DNA of 33,358 bases from a virus, in IMG/VR virus record IMGVR_UViG_3300020470_000105, positions 1 to 33,358 of that record; one strand, given 5' to 3'. The notes beneath the pieces were generated by a model. The model ran no database searches, had not been told where the DNA came from, and saw only the letters and a list, made by a program, of their open reading frames with translations. The stretch's first letter is position 1. Each line of letters starts with the position of its first letter. The translations under genes and the position numbers were made by a program. Positions 30,901 to 33,358 of this stretch are shown here, piece by piece.

Positions 30901-33358
30901 CAACTATTGCTCAACAAGGAGTTGCTTCTCCTTATGATTGGTATAATGCTCCTGGAAATGTTAGAACTCTTGGTCAAGCAAGATTAATAACTTCTAATAT
31001 TGCTGGAGAAACTTCTGGTGTTAACCTCTATTCTAATCCAGAGGCATTTGAAATTAATTGGGTTGGTACAGAATCAAATATTTTAGCAGATTCTTTAGTA
31101 GCACCTGATGGTACACTTACTGCTGAAAAACTTACATCTACTGCAGTAAATGGTGAGCACACAATTCATCGTAATTATAACTTAAGTGCATATGATACCT
31201 TTGATGATGGTACTATCAAATGGGATACTACTAATCAAAGATTTGACGAAGGTTTCAGCGATATTGATGATAATGATCAGCAGTTTACTTTCTCAGCATT
31301 TGTTAAGAAAGGAGTTTATAAAGCAGTTCGTTTCATGATTGCTCTTGATGAAGGAACAGCAGCAGTTCAAAGAGCATTCTTTGATCTTAATTTAGATGAT
31401 GGTACTACTGGTTCTTGGTTTAATCCTCAGAATGGTGTTACTGTTGATGATTTTGGTGCAGTTCCATATGGAGATGGTTGGTATAGAGCATATCTTACAA
31501 TTACATTCTCCTTCGGTTTTGCTGAATTGAGATCACAAATTTATATTAAGAATGCTACTGCTTCACAAACTTATGCAGGTAATGGAACTGATGGTTTATA
31601 TGTTTGGGGTGCAAAACTTAATAGAAACCTTTTAGATCCATATACTTCTGGAGATAATAAGATATTCTATGCTAACTCTGAATACAACATTAAGAGTTAT
31701 GCTATGAATCTTTTAGAAGATTATATTGATAAGGCTCTTACTGATTCACTAACAACTCCTGCTCCTAATTCTGGATTTATTAAGTATTTTGATAGTACTG
31801 CTGCAAGTTACTATGATAAGAAATCTATAATGAGAGTGCTACGTGCGAATCTTAATATAATACGTGAGCAACAAAAAATTGATAGTCATTACACAACTAT
31901 TACCACAAATAATGGTATAACAGTTCCTGCTATGACTTATGGAACTAGAGATCCTATTGCTGGTGTTGGTGGTGGATTACAGGATGCTGATTATCTATAT
32001 GGTATTTTAAGTGGTAGTTATGCTGAACTTGAAAAACTATCTGTTAATGAAGGAAAAGTTGTCCAAATCTTTAAGAGATTCAGAATAGATGGTGATATTA
32101 CTGATGGTCCATTCACTATGAATGAGGCAGTTCAGAAGCAAGGTGATGCTGGAATTACTGGTGTTGTTTATGGATTCCATAGTGATGCAAACTACAAATA
32201 CTTAGATGTTAGAGTTACTGCTGGTACTTGGCAAATTACAGATACCATTCAGGGTGCAGAAAATACAACACTTGCTCAGATTAGTGCTATCGAAGATAGA
32301 TTACATATTATCGATCTTAAGGGAGATTTTTCTGATAATATTCCATTCAAGGGATATACAAGTAGTGCTACTGCAACTCCTACAGGATTCTTAAAAACTG
32401 AAGCATCTATACTTGATAATTCAGGTGGTAAATTGACAGTTGATACCGCAACACTTAACGGTACATTTGAAACATCTTCTGTTGTTTATCCTTCAGCATC
32501 TAGACAATATCTAGAAGTTACTAAGACTGCAGGTCTTGATATTGCTGTTGGTGATAGAATTGCTTCGACTGGACACATACGTTTAGGAATTACTATTCTA
32601 TTAGGTTTAAATGAATTTGTACAAGGTGGAATAATCTATAGAGTTAGCGGTAATATTAATGATCAAGGATCTAATGATCTAACAACATACGCAACTATTA
32701 CTGAAGTAGATCTTGCGGGTGGTTTCATCTATTGTGTAATGGGTTCAGGAACCTTTAGTTTAGGTGAGCAGATAGGTTATTATGGTGCTAATACTACTCC
32801 ATCAGGATATGCATCAATTGCAACTAAGGTTACTAATGCTGGTGCAGGTGCAGCACTTGTACAAGATATACGTACAGTAGGTGTTAATCAAAGATTGTTC
32901 CTTTCTAATATTTCAGGAACATTTAATGCAAGAGACGGTATTACTGGTCCTGATAATTATGCTGCTGCAGGATTAAAATTAGTTAATCTTAAGGCACGTG
33001 TTAAGAGAGCATTTAGAGGATTTGATGGAGTTCAAACTAACTTCAGTCTAACGATTGATAATGGTACTTCATACCTTCCAGATCCTGCTGGACACCTCTT
33101 AGTATTTGTTAATGGTATTCTACAACCTCCAGGTGCTTCTAACGCATATACAGCGTTCTCTAACACTATTCAGTTTACTGAGGCACCAGATCTAGGTGCA
33201 TCATTCACAGGATTCTACGTAGGTAAGTTGAGACAGTTGGATGATATTTCCTTCGAGTTCGACTCTTTACGTCAGTCATTCAACCTCAAGCGTAATGATG
33301 TATTCTACTCACTAACTTTAACAGAAGGTGTTCAATCCTCTGTTATCAGACCTGAAAA
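9981..33358 (+). CDS. Giant modular virion protein, at least 7,792 residues (3' end outside window)
   Basis: One frame stays open from ATG 9981, 5 bases after the gp6 stop, to the window edge. I read nearly all of it and found no stop; all 19 repeat cysteines between 22.99 and 28.90 kb fall in this frame. The start 'MTNINKVSQAIESQTPQFIG' and a later 'IKTIKDFYTAKG' segment resemble the N-terminal module of large structural proteins found after gp6 in marine T4-like phages. Modules in order: adhesin-type NG..PG units, GSGY repeats, split helical module, more GSGY repeats, YHYH domain, beta-propeller, LamG-like fold, GSGY repeats, QDFSY segment, second LamG-like fold, 19-unit Cys repeat array flanked by helical DAANLI modules, carbohydrate-binding-like module, further NG..PG units. 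No enzyme signature or membrane helix was found. It occupies the T4 gp7 locus; a baseplate-anchored host-binding fibre is inferred. Codons end mostly in T. Confidence 0.9.
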   Translation, partial: MTNINKVSQAIESQTPQFIGDDYPMFNKFIQYYYASQEKTGLGQNIINNFLQYLDIDKLDIGILDGATKVVEEVKVTDETIVVENVDSFLEENGSVLIGDEVIYYEKTTHAPNIALSPGISYEQVKLKFTGLASPINDFDDTTKRFALKSQNNPIAPISAQHLIVSVYGKVFIPGVDYTVDGTDIVFTTAPRTKTPSDDASSTYITFLSGFIENNIVEIDNLSNSFGEGKRQFAVTRNGSTYEPVAEEYIIAVYDNRLLTPKVDFWVDGNYFIFKDAPLNGRYLSLYVIEAAIPSFGSGAVGYARVSDTGTLTGISTSVNGTGYRFEYPPKVSVSSEVGSGGAATALVNGVKSVSLLDGGKGYSSTNPPVVQVQTPTKTGSTAATVKATVTNGSITGLEITNSGSGYTFTPRLTFKQPGGAKLGTPTVTNGQITGTIPITDVGFGYTTVPEVYIDEPTGTNPIKAALRANLTNGEVTSISILNAGQGYTSVPRIAIVDPVGAQVLETQVDGDGRVINIDLLSGGTGYDDVPSVYIVDNRVDGQGNYAGGTGATATASIFNGKIIDINIGSFGTGYSSSNPPQIVIQSPPAAKASAEIGLNEVTGFTVNQTGTGYQKASFTGCARAASGIVKYTENGNAVFSNDTIAATAAVNTAVKCLDALFVKRLLDKYTEQFLPDVPELDYKKIDVRNSIKTIKDFYTAKGTSFSIAYLFKLLYGETVSISYPKDQIIKPSDATWSIDTILRATLVSGSATNIKDALLVQEEDIADSNVKAASALVENYISIKTSEVEIFELVLSEETITGSFTVPYKTRLAEPLSTTDGIITVDSTIGWPERNGEFIIGSGAGAEVVQYKEKSLNQFIECTRSVNGVVEDWDAATSVASNFKVYLNKGTAQEVVMNIVGIVDAQQTTLTDTGSYYLPGDKLTVSKLGGTGEGSELKTWLYNVKKLISVTSITYGGVNDQSATVTCANPHGLLVGDQVTIYGANPIIYNGTFLVTSRDGDNIFQYNLPQPATVVPQGNILVSIDLNKGKSDNSAVLNAIGPYTTNVQNTFFNDNYTYVAATGIPNYKIGPFPGSALLPGNQRKLNRFPKVPTTISTKNLINPGPVGTWVNGVSIWSYKSKTTKTFGAVTGIAINNAGSGYDAASPPTITISGGGGSGATANVTVNGSISEITVTDGGSGYTSSPLVSIVGGGGAGAAATAIITKGVVSRILINAGGSGYTSQPSITIVGGGGSGATGTASVRGPIGAITVDSGGTSYTSTPSVSLSSGSGAVAQAIVNNGRIISIAIISAGSGYTTAPEVGIQGVGFGAIARATIDTDGENAGRVTGITIINRGINYVQGTTLVNLTSVGQDATFTPSVFQWTYNLQATSTLDTAKGGVFEGYNNEYGGEYAHLSNPQRMRYILGDNLFEQTAGIIKEQDEQLGHSPIIGWAFDGNPVYGPYGFTDPTDQTSNVVRLGTSYRLKTNLVYDAQTNPYPVRTSGPLLNEEVAGNFVEDYEYVFGLGDLDQYNGRFCKTPDFPDGRYCYFVTIDATEDGNPVFPYVLGPSFNSVVDTWNLSADAVQQNIPSGVVRYRDPYENVDIDVERVPNASTNALTTEDGQILLFEVEDENRDGIIDSDETANPRQIYEEAPLQLFDYFPKVKFDSKVDIEVETTTKFEDASVTGFTVENPGKNYQVNDRLVFDNTDTDGSGVSAAISRIKGESVASYTFENIAGKNYGVLKTTVPHNLITGDSVFVSYTPIMQNTNKTFVVRQFRGIEEIVIDQKGSGYNEEIPPSILIDGVGTQGQLQAVVTTVGSIDTVNIINSGSGYTSNPRVILSHPQIFKKADYYVSKITNNNYVKVNDIFVNDSKEVFTCGKTKDASGNVVAFVAKLSATGVKEWQKTLESASGANYAEFEKIYVDGNSIWVVGNNRPNSALLDAYNPDIILCKYTQASNGLSATLNFQKAYAGISGSTRADNVTALAKYSDTRYVIGGHTNTNSANPFDAFIASIDTSGNFSVKRKLASTAGSEKITDLLVNGTDIFFVMETAASSNATAVNVAIGKATLGTSVITVDWLKEISNTLYSFLDTSLAIDEFNELYVVSSLRIKSNNIDRDSFWIGKFASDGDLIWNYRYLAPGRDVVTADSCKIDIFGDLNLAFTRTNSTNQQKTVDTVKVGYDGKIKNHTTTDFTLKNIEGITVHAIDVDNSGDVHVFGQTNWNRNEFLFPFTNGSENTDTTGHYTLTSVGPTNAITYTDNYAKILGYNPAGSNSTWVNSYLQITAAQLGTKLGDDWTIEFFLYKSSTESQTLSQTQQTLLGIGGARDATGGLWLGYDIASGSLDLVITNSSTQLINGSGTSSSQTTMFANNSWQAIALTKVGNDFKVYVNGIQVIAGSISGTSLGSKDLYFGNQVGFGAGATDFNQAFQGQFYIDHLRLRNRGLVPTVPSDMVSLPPVATYALDYDWVDDAFFTTYNNRYDYIDYVGWGLKVDKNADASRLGTTALTTNTQVGWTRTAVTPTTGTALTISNVGYTLGEAGLQSLDFDDSTVTMSQDTETLTYANDIWSSRTATVPSPGSQKLKVSAVVRDRYYFKVTNTVKIDNIQELTINQAFNFTVGSKLVLKTDADAFVNSGYIIRKDNTNNKLYLAVNNNDWANDLDTGVLSTEQFSEQTAYKIVGPIPNDVNEIVAYTFAQVNNTTPGTFDIDLDDYNLDGTYNAGGGQNLDSFARFKPYADFDYSIRIDEVAGGSPYIVGSVVTIASGDISYNASYTTTQITNLTGVLKITLITNLKKRLQVSAVANSDEVYVITGTNHYLNKGEMVYVDGNPSQEVSGTVYDEYDGAFPVDTVVSPLEFTYKLPQAAVSTPSTTPATVNIFVKSPVLKMYYGHQYLFDLSHSSLVGGNLSFAKDNLYKLEYSFNSIERVGTPGITGQGVPTPSVKLKVDEDIVTNISYYFDPSRTGSTSPVIPGSYLDVVDSPYKGTFTISSTDGQTITTGPDIFKFLLQNEPEGNADVSRTTYSTSSEKAVGSISDIRIINPGGFYTKLPIVTDLVSTRQIERVQINDPGTEYAVGQYNAVPIGGNGEGGLVGITVADGTDDDGNTIPGQIQEVVVTSPGKGYTEATIDIEAIPGILGSGLTGSGAELVVVIPPFGTEASIFTKGDKVGKIKKLKNNNFGYDYPHDYTLRPEITFPINAQLTSTSILSSITVTNPGSGYATAPTVVITGGGGSGATAEATIKNGRIDGIIVKEPGAGYSSTPTIALRSAFNYVVNLDLGLLQFAYPHGIVNGSEVTVTVTDTGDGADFPLAAGATGRLNPTTTYYAISGAANSLEDDQLKLAITAQNAALGDGLTFVNAGTGRQTVLTESFGGAATANVITSTFLEGELVYQGDSLDVATATGYVSTNSGWQVGPRILKIVDYTGDFASGQRLTGVISKSSGIISDLKVARGVLEIGSITKTTGQFIDDVGKPSEIIQKIQDSYYYQDFSYAVKSAVSISDWKEILVKNVHPASFKVFGELNLNEYGLIPNKETFFELTKSVELAQEAIVPNIQNFALVEPIYSEFNNTEVLFRQKRLTSSENILTSVVQRLDDISNLFDGERISFPLTVDTNNVVANANQLMIILNGVVQNPGTSFTIQQDSIVFAEPPQPPASVKYANVTVSQINTVDFTFTNQSGIFPTMGQTLAGITSGAKLIVTTVVGDTISGYISEGTFVIGELCTVTATGFSATLATNTPVTNIGLFSFGENITNFTKDTAKVERINLATGQETPIAKLRYAVGSSTTAFEVVPYTGAEAPLPANTFVPTKQYQFGSEIFLVNTVTDGTESTTLGVTRGELGTQAVGQQEDTPVYGTDILVTDKLTLSKTAGTYQSTPGLFDIQLNDVIIGASSGVVARVTATSAYQDPVTNEFISQVNISEGSSFFGLLFNRITSQSYPNVVLDDISQSQVSIVDFTDNATAFDSSFPSNEQLNNYIIPFDNQVGTLVQDEFIRNYKVEYGNNVGEFVAGEDGKVRKLSFTGQTGSGFFNTGQRIRTLDTKAEVIGFNQARSIVYLGKIGRSKANGQDYHIISFNGQSQLDTAQKKFGTASLLLDGANDYLSIPTSTEFGFGTGAWTIEFYFRPTSVTGTQVLVDLRTTATELSPLIRTDGTGLEFHVNGSDVITGGTVAVDTWYHLAVSKSGSTTKMFLNGVQVGSDWSDSSNYGTTKPVNIGADYQALTAFNGHIDELRISNSARYTSAFTPVNGVHQGDANTKLLVHFDGVDAQVWTEDWSGTESFTAGEFFNNDAILETSRIAGAHIYNGGTATNAITITAGSVQKDVTAATYNPVTGSLELTIGSHSYTTSDTLKIAAGSLSFTCSKDNHTTSHTYPRTTDPAYDTTLAIVSVTSTTLTVNVGVAGDPKGFDGDSQRYYDAANLILDNKDYIAKEVVFLAEKKFPALAVPGGSVNCEDDVKDILDALVTDIRNGANEKMWDASALYVDRSDTNNVKLNHVETEITETIWVYDKVDQILEYIVTNSLWDTQGNHGLTQKTDTSITDSYNPAGVHTFVSGVTNAITPSVGSAVTAAAGTTYDGATGNLVIEIGSHSLTTSNTVTIADGGITFTCDADNHTTQHAYPRPTDPASGTALAITAETATTITVNVGVADRRKITPTGATYDAATGDLTITKASHGLIGPTSLTATGATYNAETGVLVLTSNGHGLINGDKVQLEDESLTFTCSMDQYRSEHKYPRSSDEASSGWLTVSNVQTNTFEVNVGKSPAIAFSPTTATYDGDSGHLVLDIGKHNLRAGTNVRIAKESLSFTCDMDGNYSTKKYPRVTDPVYGDTLPILYEGSRHTVTGASYTPTNGKMVITAGRQLSPTNAAFNPSTGMLTLTVPNHGIPANDKVKIIDDSLIFTCSMDDHSSEHSYPRSTDPKSDDWITVVNVTTNTFDVNVGATPLEHFKPSAATYNPATGDLVLTIGNHTLSVGEGIRLAEESLIFTCDYNSDGNSTQKKYPRASGENGTAGGADNNTGTPDPAYDTSVYITAVTGTTITVNVGTSSDTTAHTFVAATDLTPTNGAYNPTTGVMTLTANGHGMKNGDYVKIADGAVTFSCAFGGASGSSAQKAYPRSTDPISGKWVIISGVTTNTFDVQVLASAPSTNTDTHTWVSGVANSIQRAVVQGGGNYTHIFKYAKPNSVTYQKHGFSNGERVRIVDDSLTFTCLKDNNITYHSYPRAGTDPFSGRLLDISNVTDTTFEVNVGVSPDTSTHTFKSAAPGGLIHKDNTVTIDVGKAPLQGYDISNATYDPSNGNLVLTVGTHNLTAGEGVKLLNEAVTFTCDQDSDVSEHSYPRTTIDTHTAGSGTGYNPATGVLTIVTTSAHGMQTGDWVKFADNSLTFTCSKDGGSTEHQYPRSTDPVSGQWIQATVTNTTTFTVDVLQGTISTQQHTHTWVSATTDGISQKRDLSYDQTIAIASVGSTNKTASGATYNPTTGVLTITSNGHGISGATEHTTTAATYAPKTGKLTLTIASHGFNNGDRIRVKANSLTFRCAKDDYATVHTYPRATDPVSNKWLTISGVTTNTFDVNVGLSQDISTHEFISATSNGIERAVGSVKLDADSLSFTCTMDGNSQTKTYPRSTDPVSQQWVPITNSQTNTFDIFVGTTSFGNFAHTYVTASSNGIKVQDGTITLNVGTSSNTTTHAFVRAKTAALRTGGLYTHTFVPTSAMTVTDGAYNPTTGVMTLTVAGHGMEDGDVVKMADGSIVFSCGFGGASGTAAQKAYPRSTDPASGKWMVISGVTNNTFDVQVLDNAPSTNTDAHTFVSATANGVTRGVLQTGGNYTHAFRSAVANGIKKQGKAISFIPDGLTFTCGLDGGSTTHTYPRKTDPAYNAALEITKYDTNTFTVNVGKSLADTINTPYTPTTATYNPSTGDLVLKIPGHSLTTSDKVTIDSESLGFTCTMDNGQSTKFYPRSGHDTRAADRPLTITAVSAQGTPDADKTITINVGAAQANAQFTPSAATYDAETGDMTLTIGQHGIRVGSNITIADNGLTFNCTMDGGSSNKTYPRAADPYGGLKSIPVTHVGHNHHTIEGASYTPATGVMQFTITGHGFSNGDYVQIVDGSLTMRCGLDGNTTDHAYPRAGYDFPSGRWLIVSNVATNTFEVNVGISQDTSTHVFKAAATKGLRRQTGVITVNVGASPIKGYDVSAATYDPATGVLVLTIGNHNLTVGTSVRIANNSLVFKCAQNSSVTKTYPRANGQDGATADDPAYNDAVAITAVTGNTITLNVGTSSNTTAHTFQNANNTYQPTAVAYNPTTGVMTITIAGHGFVNGEHIKITDNSLTFTCAKDVNATQHTYPRVTDPVSGKWLVISGVTTDTFNVQVLDSVPSTNVSAHAFVSATTDAIKRSVISTGGDYAHTFVTAASNCVSYKPQEAHTFVSAGYGCVRLIRNTHTFGTPTANSIIVLDYKTNDCIDVQTTCENLINILTDTLSAANAATPTDHLGSLTKIAPAHGFLGGQVASYREVPFPISYHDSANDIIYTTQIDADTQYRFRDAANLIRKNAGPIVDKASADMLLRYPDLVLDMPRNQGGVSTNGTLQCKTDLSLLLEEFCKDIENGGNFHTVNVSKFYLGVNDVLLHIRLQVFQSVYAHERLAYYMKQAITGDLVAGSTDDVIISDWGITNDAGGCANVKTAIDTLITTLNDIIAPTDNDFKIAADRLYFNRKWVSEEATGATTNEFTYNLGGTDYQAFTYPTQSGGGQGGSGEVVCQRDLRFIIEGIISDLQTGGNNSTITAMNNYLTATKQISSVEKELLPTTWAIEHIKFLASKAIQNLAYSSTESVTGQQYQAQYTTTPAWRDSENPTTISNVVTRMEQLVDIAVDMLAPGSLVSRKAGKNILYNANYYKEEITTVVNAQFGSGSWVYNDFVDDIIINNLHDLVTTDVTDKTLGYEITLSSVVLNFKVGEQVNSSGGGYATVLEFNEENNFFVVGPFTGTAWKGGDTLEGTTSGAVATIAQQGVASPYDWYNAPGNVRTLGQARLITSNIAGETSGVNLYSNPEAFEINWVGTESNILADSLVAPDGTLTAEKLTSTAVNGEHTIHRNYNLSAYDTFDDGTIKWDTTNQRFDEGFSDIDDNDQQFTFSAFVKKGVYKAVRFMIALDEGTAAVQRAFFDLNLDDGTTGSWFNPQNGVTVDDFGAVPYGDGWYRAYLTITFSFGFAELRSQIYIKNATASQTYAGNGTDGLYVWGAKLNRNLLDPYTSGDNKIFYANSEYNIKSYAMNLLEDYIDKALTDSLTTPAPNSGFIKYFDSTAASYYDKKSIMRVLRANLNIIREQQKIDSHYTTITTNNGITVPAMTYGTRDPIAGVGGGLQDADYLYGILSGSYAELEKLSVNEGKVVQIFKRFRIDGDITDGPFTMNEAVQKQGDAGITGVVYGFHSDANYKYLDVRVTAGTWQITDTIQGAENTTLAQISAIEDRLHIIDLKGDFSDNIPFKGYTSSATATPTGFLKTEASILDNSGGKLTVDTATLNGTFETSSVVYPSASRQYLEVTKTAGLDIAVGDRIASTGHIRLGITILLGLNEFVQGGIIYRVSGNINDQGSNDLTTYATITEVDLAGGFIYCVMGSGTFSLGEQIGYYGANTTPSGYASIATKVTNAGAGAALVQDIRTVGVNQRLFLSNISGTFNARDGITGPDNYAAAGLKLVNLKARVKRAFRGFDGVQTNFSLTIDNGTSYLPDPAGHLLVFVNGILQPPGASNAYTAFSNTIQFTEAPDLGASFTGFYVGKLRQLDDISFEFDSLRQSFNLKRNDVFYSLTLTEGVQSSVIRPE
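10400..10860 (+). repeat. NG..PG adhesin-type module, copies A and B (in the giant protein)
   Basis: Two ~75-residue units follow each other. Each has 'F-x-hydrophobic' at the start, then 'LIVSVYGKVFIPGVDYTVDG' or 'YIIAVYDNRLLTPKVDFWVD', then 'IVFTTAPR' or 'FIFKDAPLNG'. Further copies lie at about 20690-20910 and 33010-33225, and the first part of another at the window edge. This beta-sandwich pattern is frequent in phage tail and fibre proteins. Confidence 0.7.
10905..11850 (+). repeat. GSGY beta-repeat cluster 1 (in the giant protein, residues ~309-623)
   Basis: Eight units carry G-x-G-Y followed by 'SxxP-x-V-x-I': NGTGYRFEYPPKVSV, GGKGYSSTNPPVV, SGSGYTFTPRLTF, VGFGYTTVPEVYI, AGQGYTSVPRIAI, GGTGYDDVPSVYI, FGTGYSSSNPPQI and TGTGYQKASF. 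Units are about 40 residues long with 'A-x-A-x-V-x-NGxI' strands between them, suggesting a repetitive beta solenoid or sandwich string. The cluster splits the N-terminal helical module. Confidence 0.8.
11940..12195 (+). other. Second half of the N-terminal helical module (in the giant protein)
   Basis: Residues ~654-738 contain 'LFVKRLLDKYTEQFLPDVPE', 'IRN/VRNSIKTIKDFYTAKGT', 'AYLFKLLYGETVSISYPKD' and 'IIKPSDATW'. I recall the same order (helix, 'IKDFYxxKGTExSxxFLFxLLYGE', 'YPxxxILKxSDGxW') near the N-terminus of structural proteins in marine myoviruses. Here it is separated from its expected partner (residues 1-60) by about 600 residues of beta modules. Confidence 0.65.
13350..14030 (+). 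repeat. GSGY beta-repeat cluster 2 (in the giant protein)
   Basis: Six units: AGSGYDAASPPTITI, GGSGYTSSPLVSI, GGSGYTSQPSITI, GGTSYTSTPSVSL, AGSGYTTAPEVGI and a divergent RGINYVQGTTLVNL. Most are followed by 'GGGGSGA-x-A-x-A' glycine runs. The units are more alike than in cluster 1, so this cluster may have expanded more recently. Looser copies occur at about 15000-15450 and 19040-19720. Confidence 0.8.
14238..14643 (+). other. YHYH-type domain (in the giant protein, residues ~1420-1555)
   Basis: The segment 'GHSPIIGWAFDGNPVYGPYG' (from 14256) is the core signature of the YHYH protein domain (Pfam PF14240). It is followed by the expected second half, 'QYNGRFCKTPDFPDGRYCYF' then 'NPVFPYVLGPSF'. 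The YHYH tetrad that names the family is not intact here (nearest is YAHL before the core). The domain occurs in many marine secreted proteins; its function is unsettled. Confidence 0.75.
15522..16620 (+). other. Predicted beta-propeller domain (in the giant protein, residues ~1848-2213)
   Basis: Five to seven blades of the pattern 'hydrophobic, polar turn, D-x-x-G/N, a-F-V-x-K-h-x-x-x-G-x-h-x-W-x-K' can be read: 'FVAKLSATGVKEWQKTL', 'SIWVVGNNRP', 'YVIGGHTNTNSANPFDAFIA', 'FWIGKFASDGDLIWNYRYL' and 'DVHVFGQTNWN'. This resembles SBBP/PQQ-like propellers, which often bind ligands or proteins. No catalytic residues are suggested. Confidence 0.65.
16743..17256 (+). other. LamG/concanavalin-like domain 1 (in the giant protein)
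   Basis: Residues ~2255-2425 carry the usual order for a LamG-like jelly roll: 'LGDDWTIEFFLYKS', 'LLGIGG', 'GGLWLGYDIASGSLDLVI', 'NNSWQAIALTKVGNDFKVYV', 'NGIQVIAG' and 'GQFYIDHLRLRNRGL'. This fold commonly binds polysaccharide. A second copy is at 22170-22695. Confidence 0.8.
19040..19720 (+). repeat. GSGY-type repeats, cluster 4 (in the giant protein)
   Basis: Degenerate units NPGGFYTKLP, DPGTEYAVGQY and SPGKGYTEATIDI are followed by two good units, NPGSGYATAPTVVI and EPGAGYSSTPTIAL, with 'GGGGSGATAEATIKNG' between them. Here the first position prefers Pro-Gly rather than Gly-Gly, as in the repeat of the 805-residue protein ('NPGTGY'). Confidence 0.65.
20340..20475 (+). other. Conserved 'YYYQDFSY' segment (in the giant protein)
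   Basis: The sequence 'IIQKIQDSYYYQDFSYAVKS' followed by 'SISDWKEILVKNVHPASFKV' and 'FGELN' matches a segment I recall from large structural proteins of marine T4-like phages (IQDSxYYQDFSYxVKS...W...vHPAGF). It is helical and lies just before copy C of the NG..PG module. Confidence 0.55.
20690..20910 (+). repeat. NG..PG adhesin-type module, copy C (in the giant protein)
   Basis: 'RLDDISNLFDGERISFPLTV' opens the unit, followed by 'QLMIILNGVVQNPGTSFTIQ' and 'IVFAEPPQPP'. It is clearly homologous to the unit near 33010-33225 and to the truncated unit that ends the window ('QLDDISFEFDSLRQSFNL'). Confidence 0.75.
22170..22695 (+). other. LamG/concanavalin-like domain 2 (in the giant protein)
   Basis: Residues ~4064-4239 show a textbook LamG-like jelly roll: 'SLLLDGANDYLSIPTSTEF', 'GTGAWTIEFYFRP', 'DTWYHLAVSKSGSTTKMFLN', 'GVQVGSDWSDSSNYG', 'VNIGADYQ', 'FNGHIDELRISNSARYT' and 'LLVHFDG'. 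It is better preserved than domain 1. The likely role is carbohydrate binding on the host surface. Confidence 0.85.
22800..29190 (+). repeat. About 19-copy Cys/His/YPR repeat array (in the giant protein)
   Basis: The core unit reads about 'S-L-x-F-T-C-x-x-D-x-x-x-x-x-H-x-Y-P-R-x-x-D-P', followed by 'TTNTFxVNVG'. A complete unit also begins with 'ATYNPTTGxLTLTxxxHGhxxGDxVxI' and ends with 'THTFVSAxxNGI', about 100 residues. The Cys codons begin at 22989, 23730, 24072, 24327, 24609, 24864, 25200, 25527, 25875, 26058, 26508, 26730, 27159, 27468, 27735, 28020, 28242, 28590 and 28896, all in one frame. Spacing is 183-741 bases because many units lack the leading or trailing part. The units are diverged rather than identical, so this is an old or strongly selected array. 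One helical DAANLI insert lies between units 1 and 2. Confidence 0.85.
23145..23480 (+). other. Helical DAANLI module, copy 1 (in the giant protein)
   Basis: 'YYDAANLILDNKDYIAKEVV' is followed by 'CEDDVKDILDALVTDIRNGA' and a long helix. Related segments at about 29500-29760 ('RFRDAANLIRKNAGPIVDKA', 'CKTDLSLLLEEFCKDIENGG') and 30165-30380 ('CQRDLRFIIEGIISDLQTGG') share the Cys-x-x-D and 'D-I/L-x-x-G-x-N' spacing. I recall the same pattern in other cyanophage tail proteins. Confidence 0.65.
29500..30380 (+). other. Helical DAANLI module, copies 2 and 3 (in the giant protein)
   Basis: Copy 2 begins 'RFRDAANLIRKNAGPIVDKA' with 'CKTDLSLLLEEFCKDIENGG' after it, and is followed by 'VFQSVYAHERLAYYMKQAIT'. 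A partial copy 3 has 'CQRDLRFIIEGIISDLQTGG'. The helical block closes the Cys repeat array and may form a stalk or trimerisation region; that role is inferred. Confidence 0.6.
31068..31640 (+). other. Carbohydrate-binding-like module (in the giant protein, residues ~7030-7220)
   Basis: The module holds 'GTLTAEKLTSTAVNGEHTIH', 'FTFSAFVKKGVYKAVRFMIA', 'FFDLNLDDGTTGSW', 'GDGWYRAYLTITFSF' and finally 'GTDGLYVWGAKLNRN'. This order (ending in '(Y/L)-x-WGAxLx') is that of a common phage tail module related to CBM-type jelly rolls. It would be a third sugar-binding candidate, near the far end of the visible protein. Confidence 0.7.
33010..33358 (+). repeat. NG..PG adhesin-type module, copy D, and start of copy E (in the giant protein)
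   Basis: Copy D reads 'AFRGFDGVQTNFSLTIDNG', 'LLVFVNGILQPPGASNAYTA' and 'IQFTEAPDLGASFTGFYVG'. Copy E starts 'LRQLDDISFEFDSLRQSFNL' and is cut by the window edge. The repeating order shows the protein does not end soon after 33358. Confidence 0.75.
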
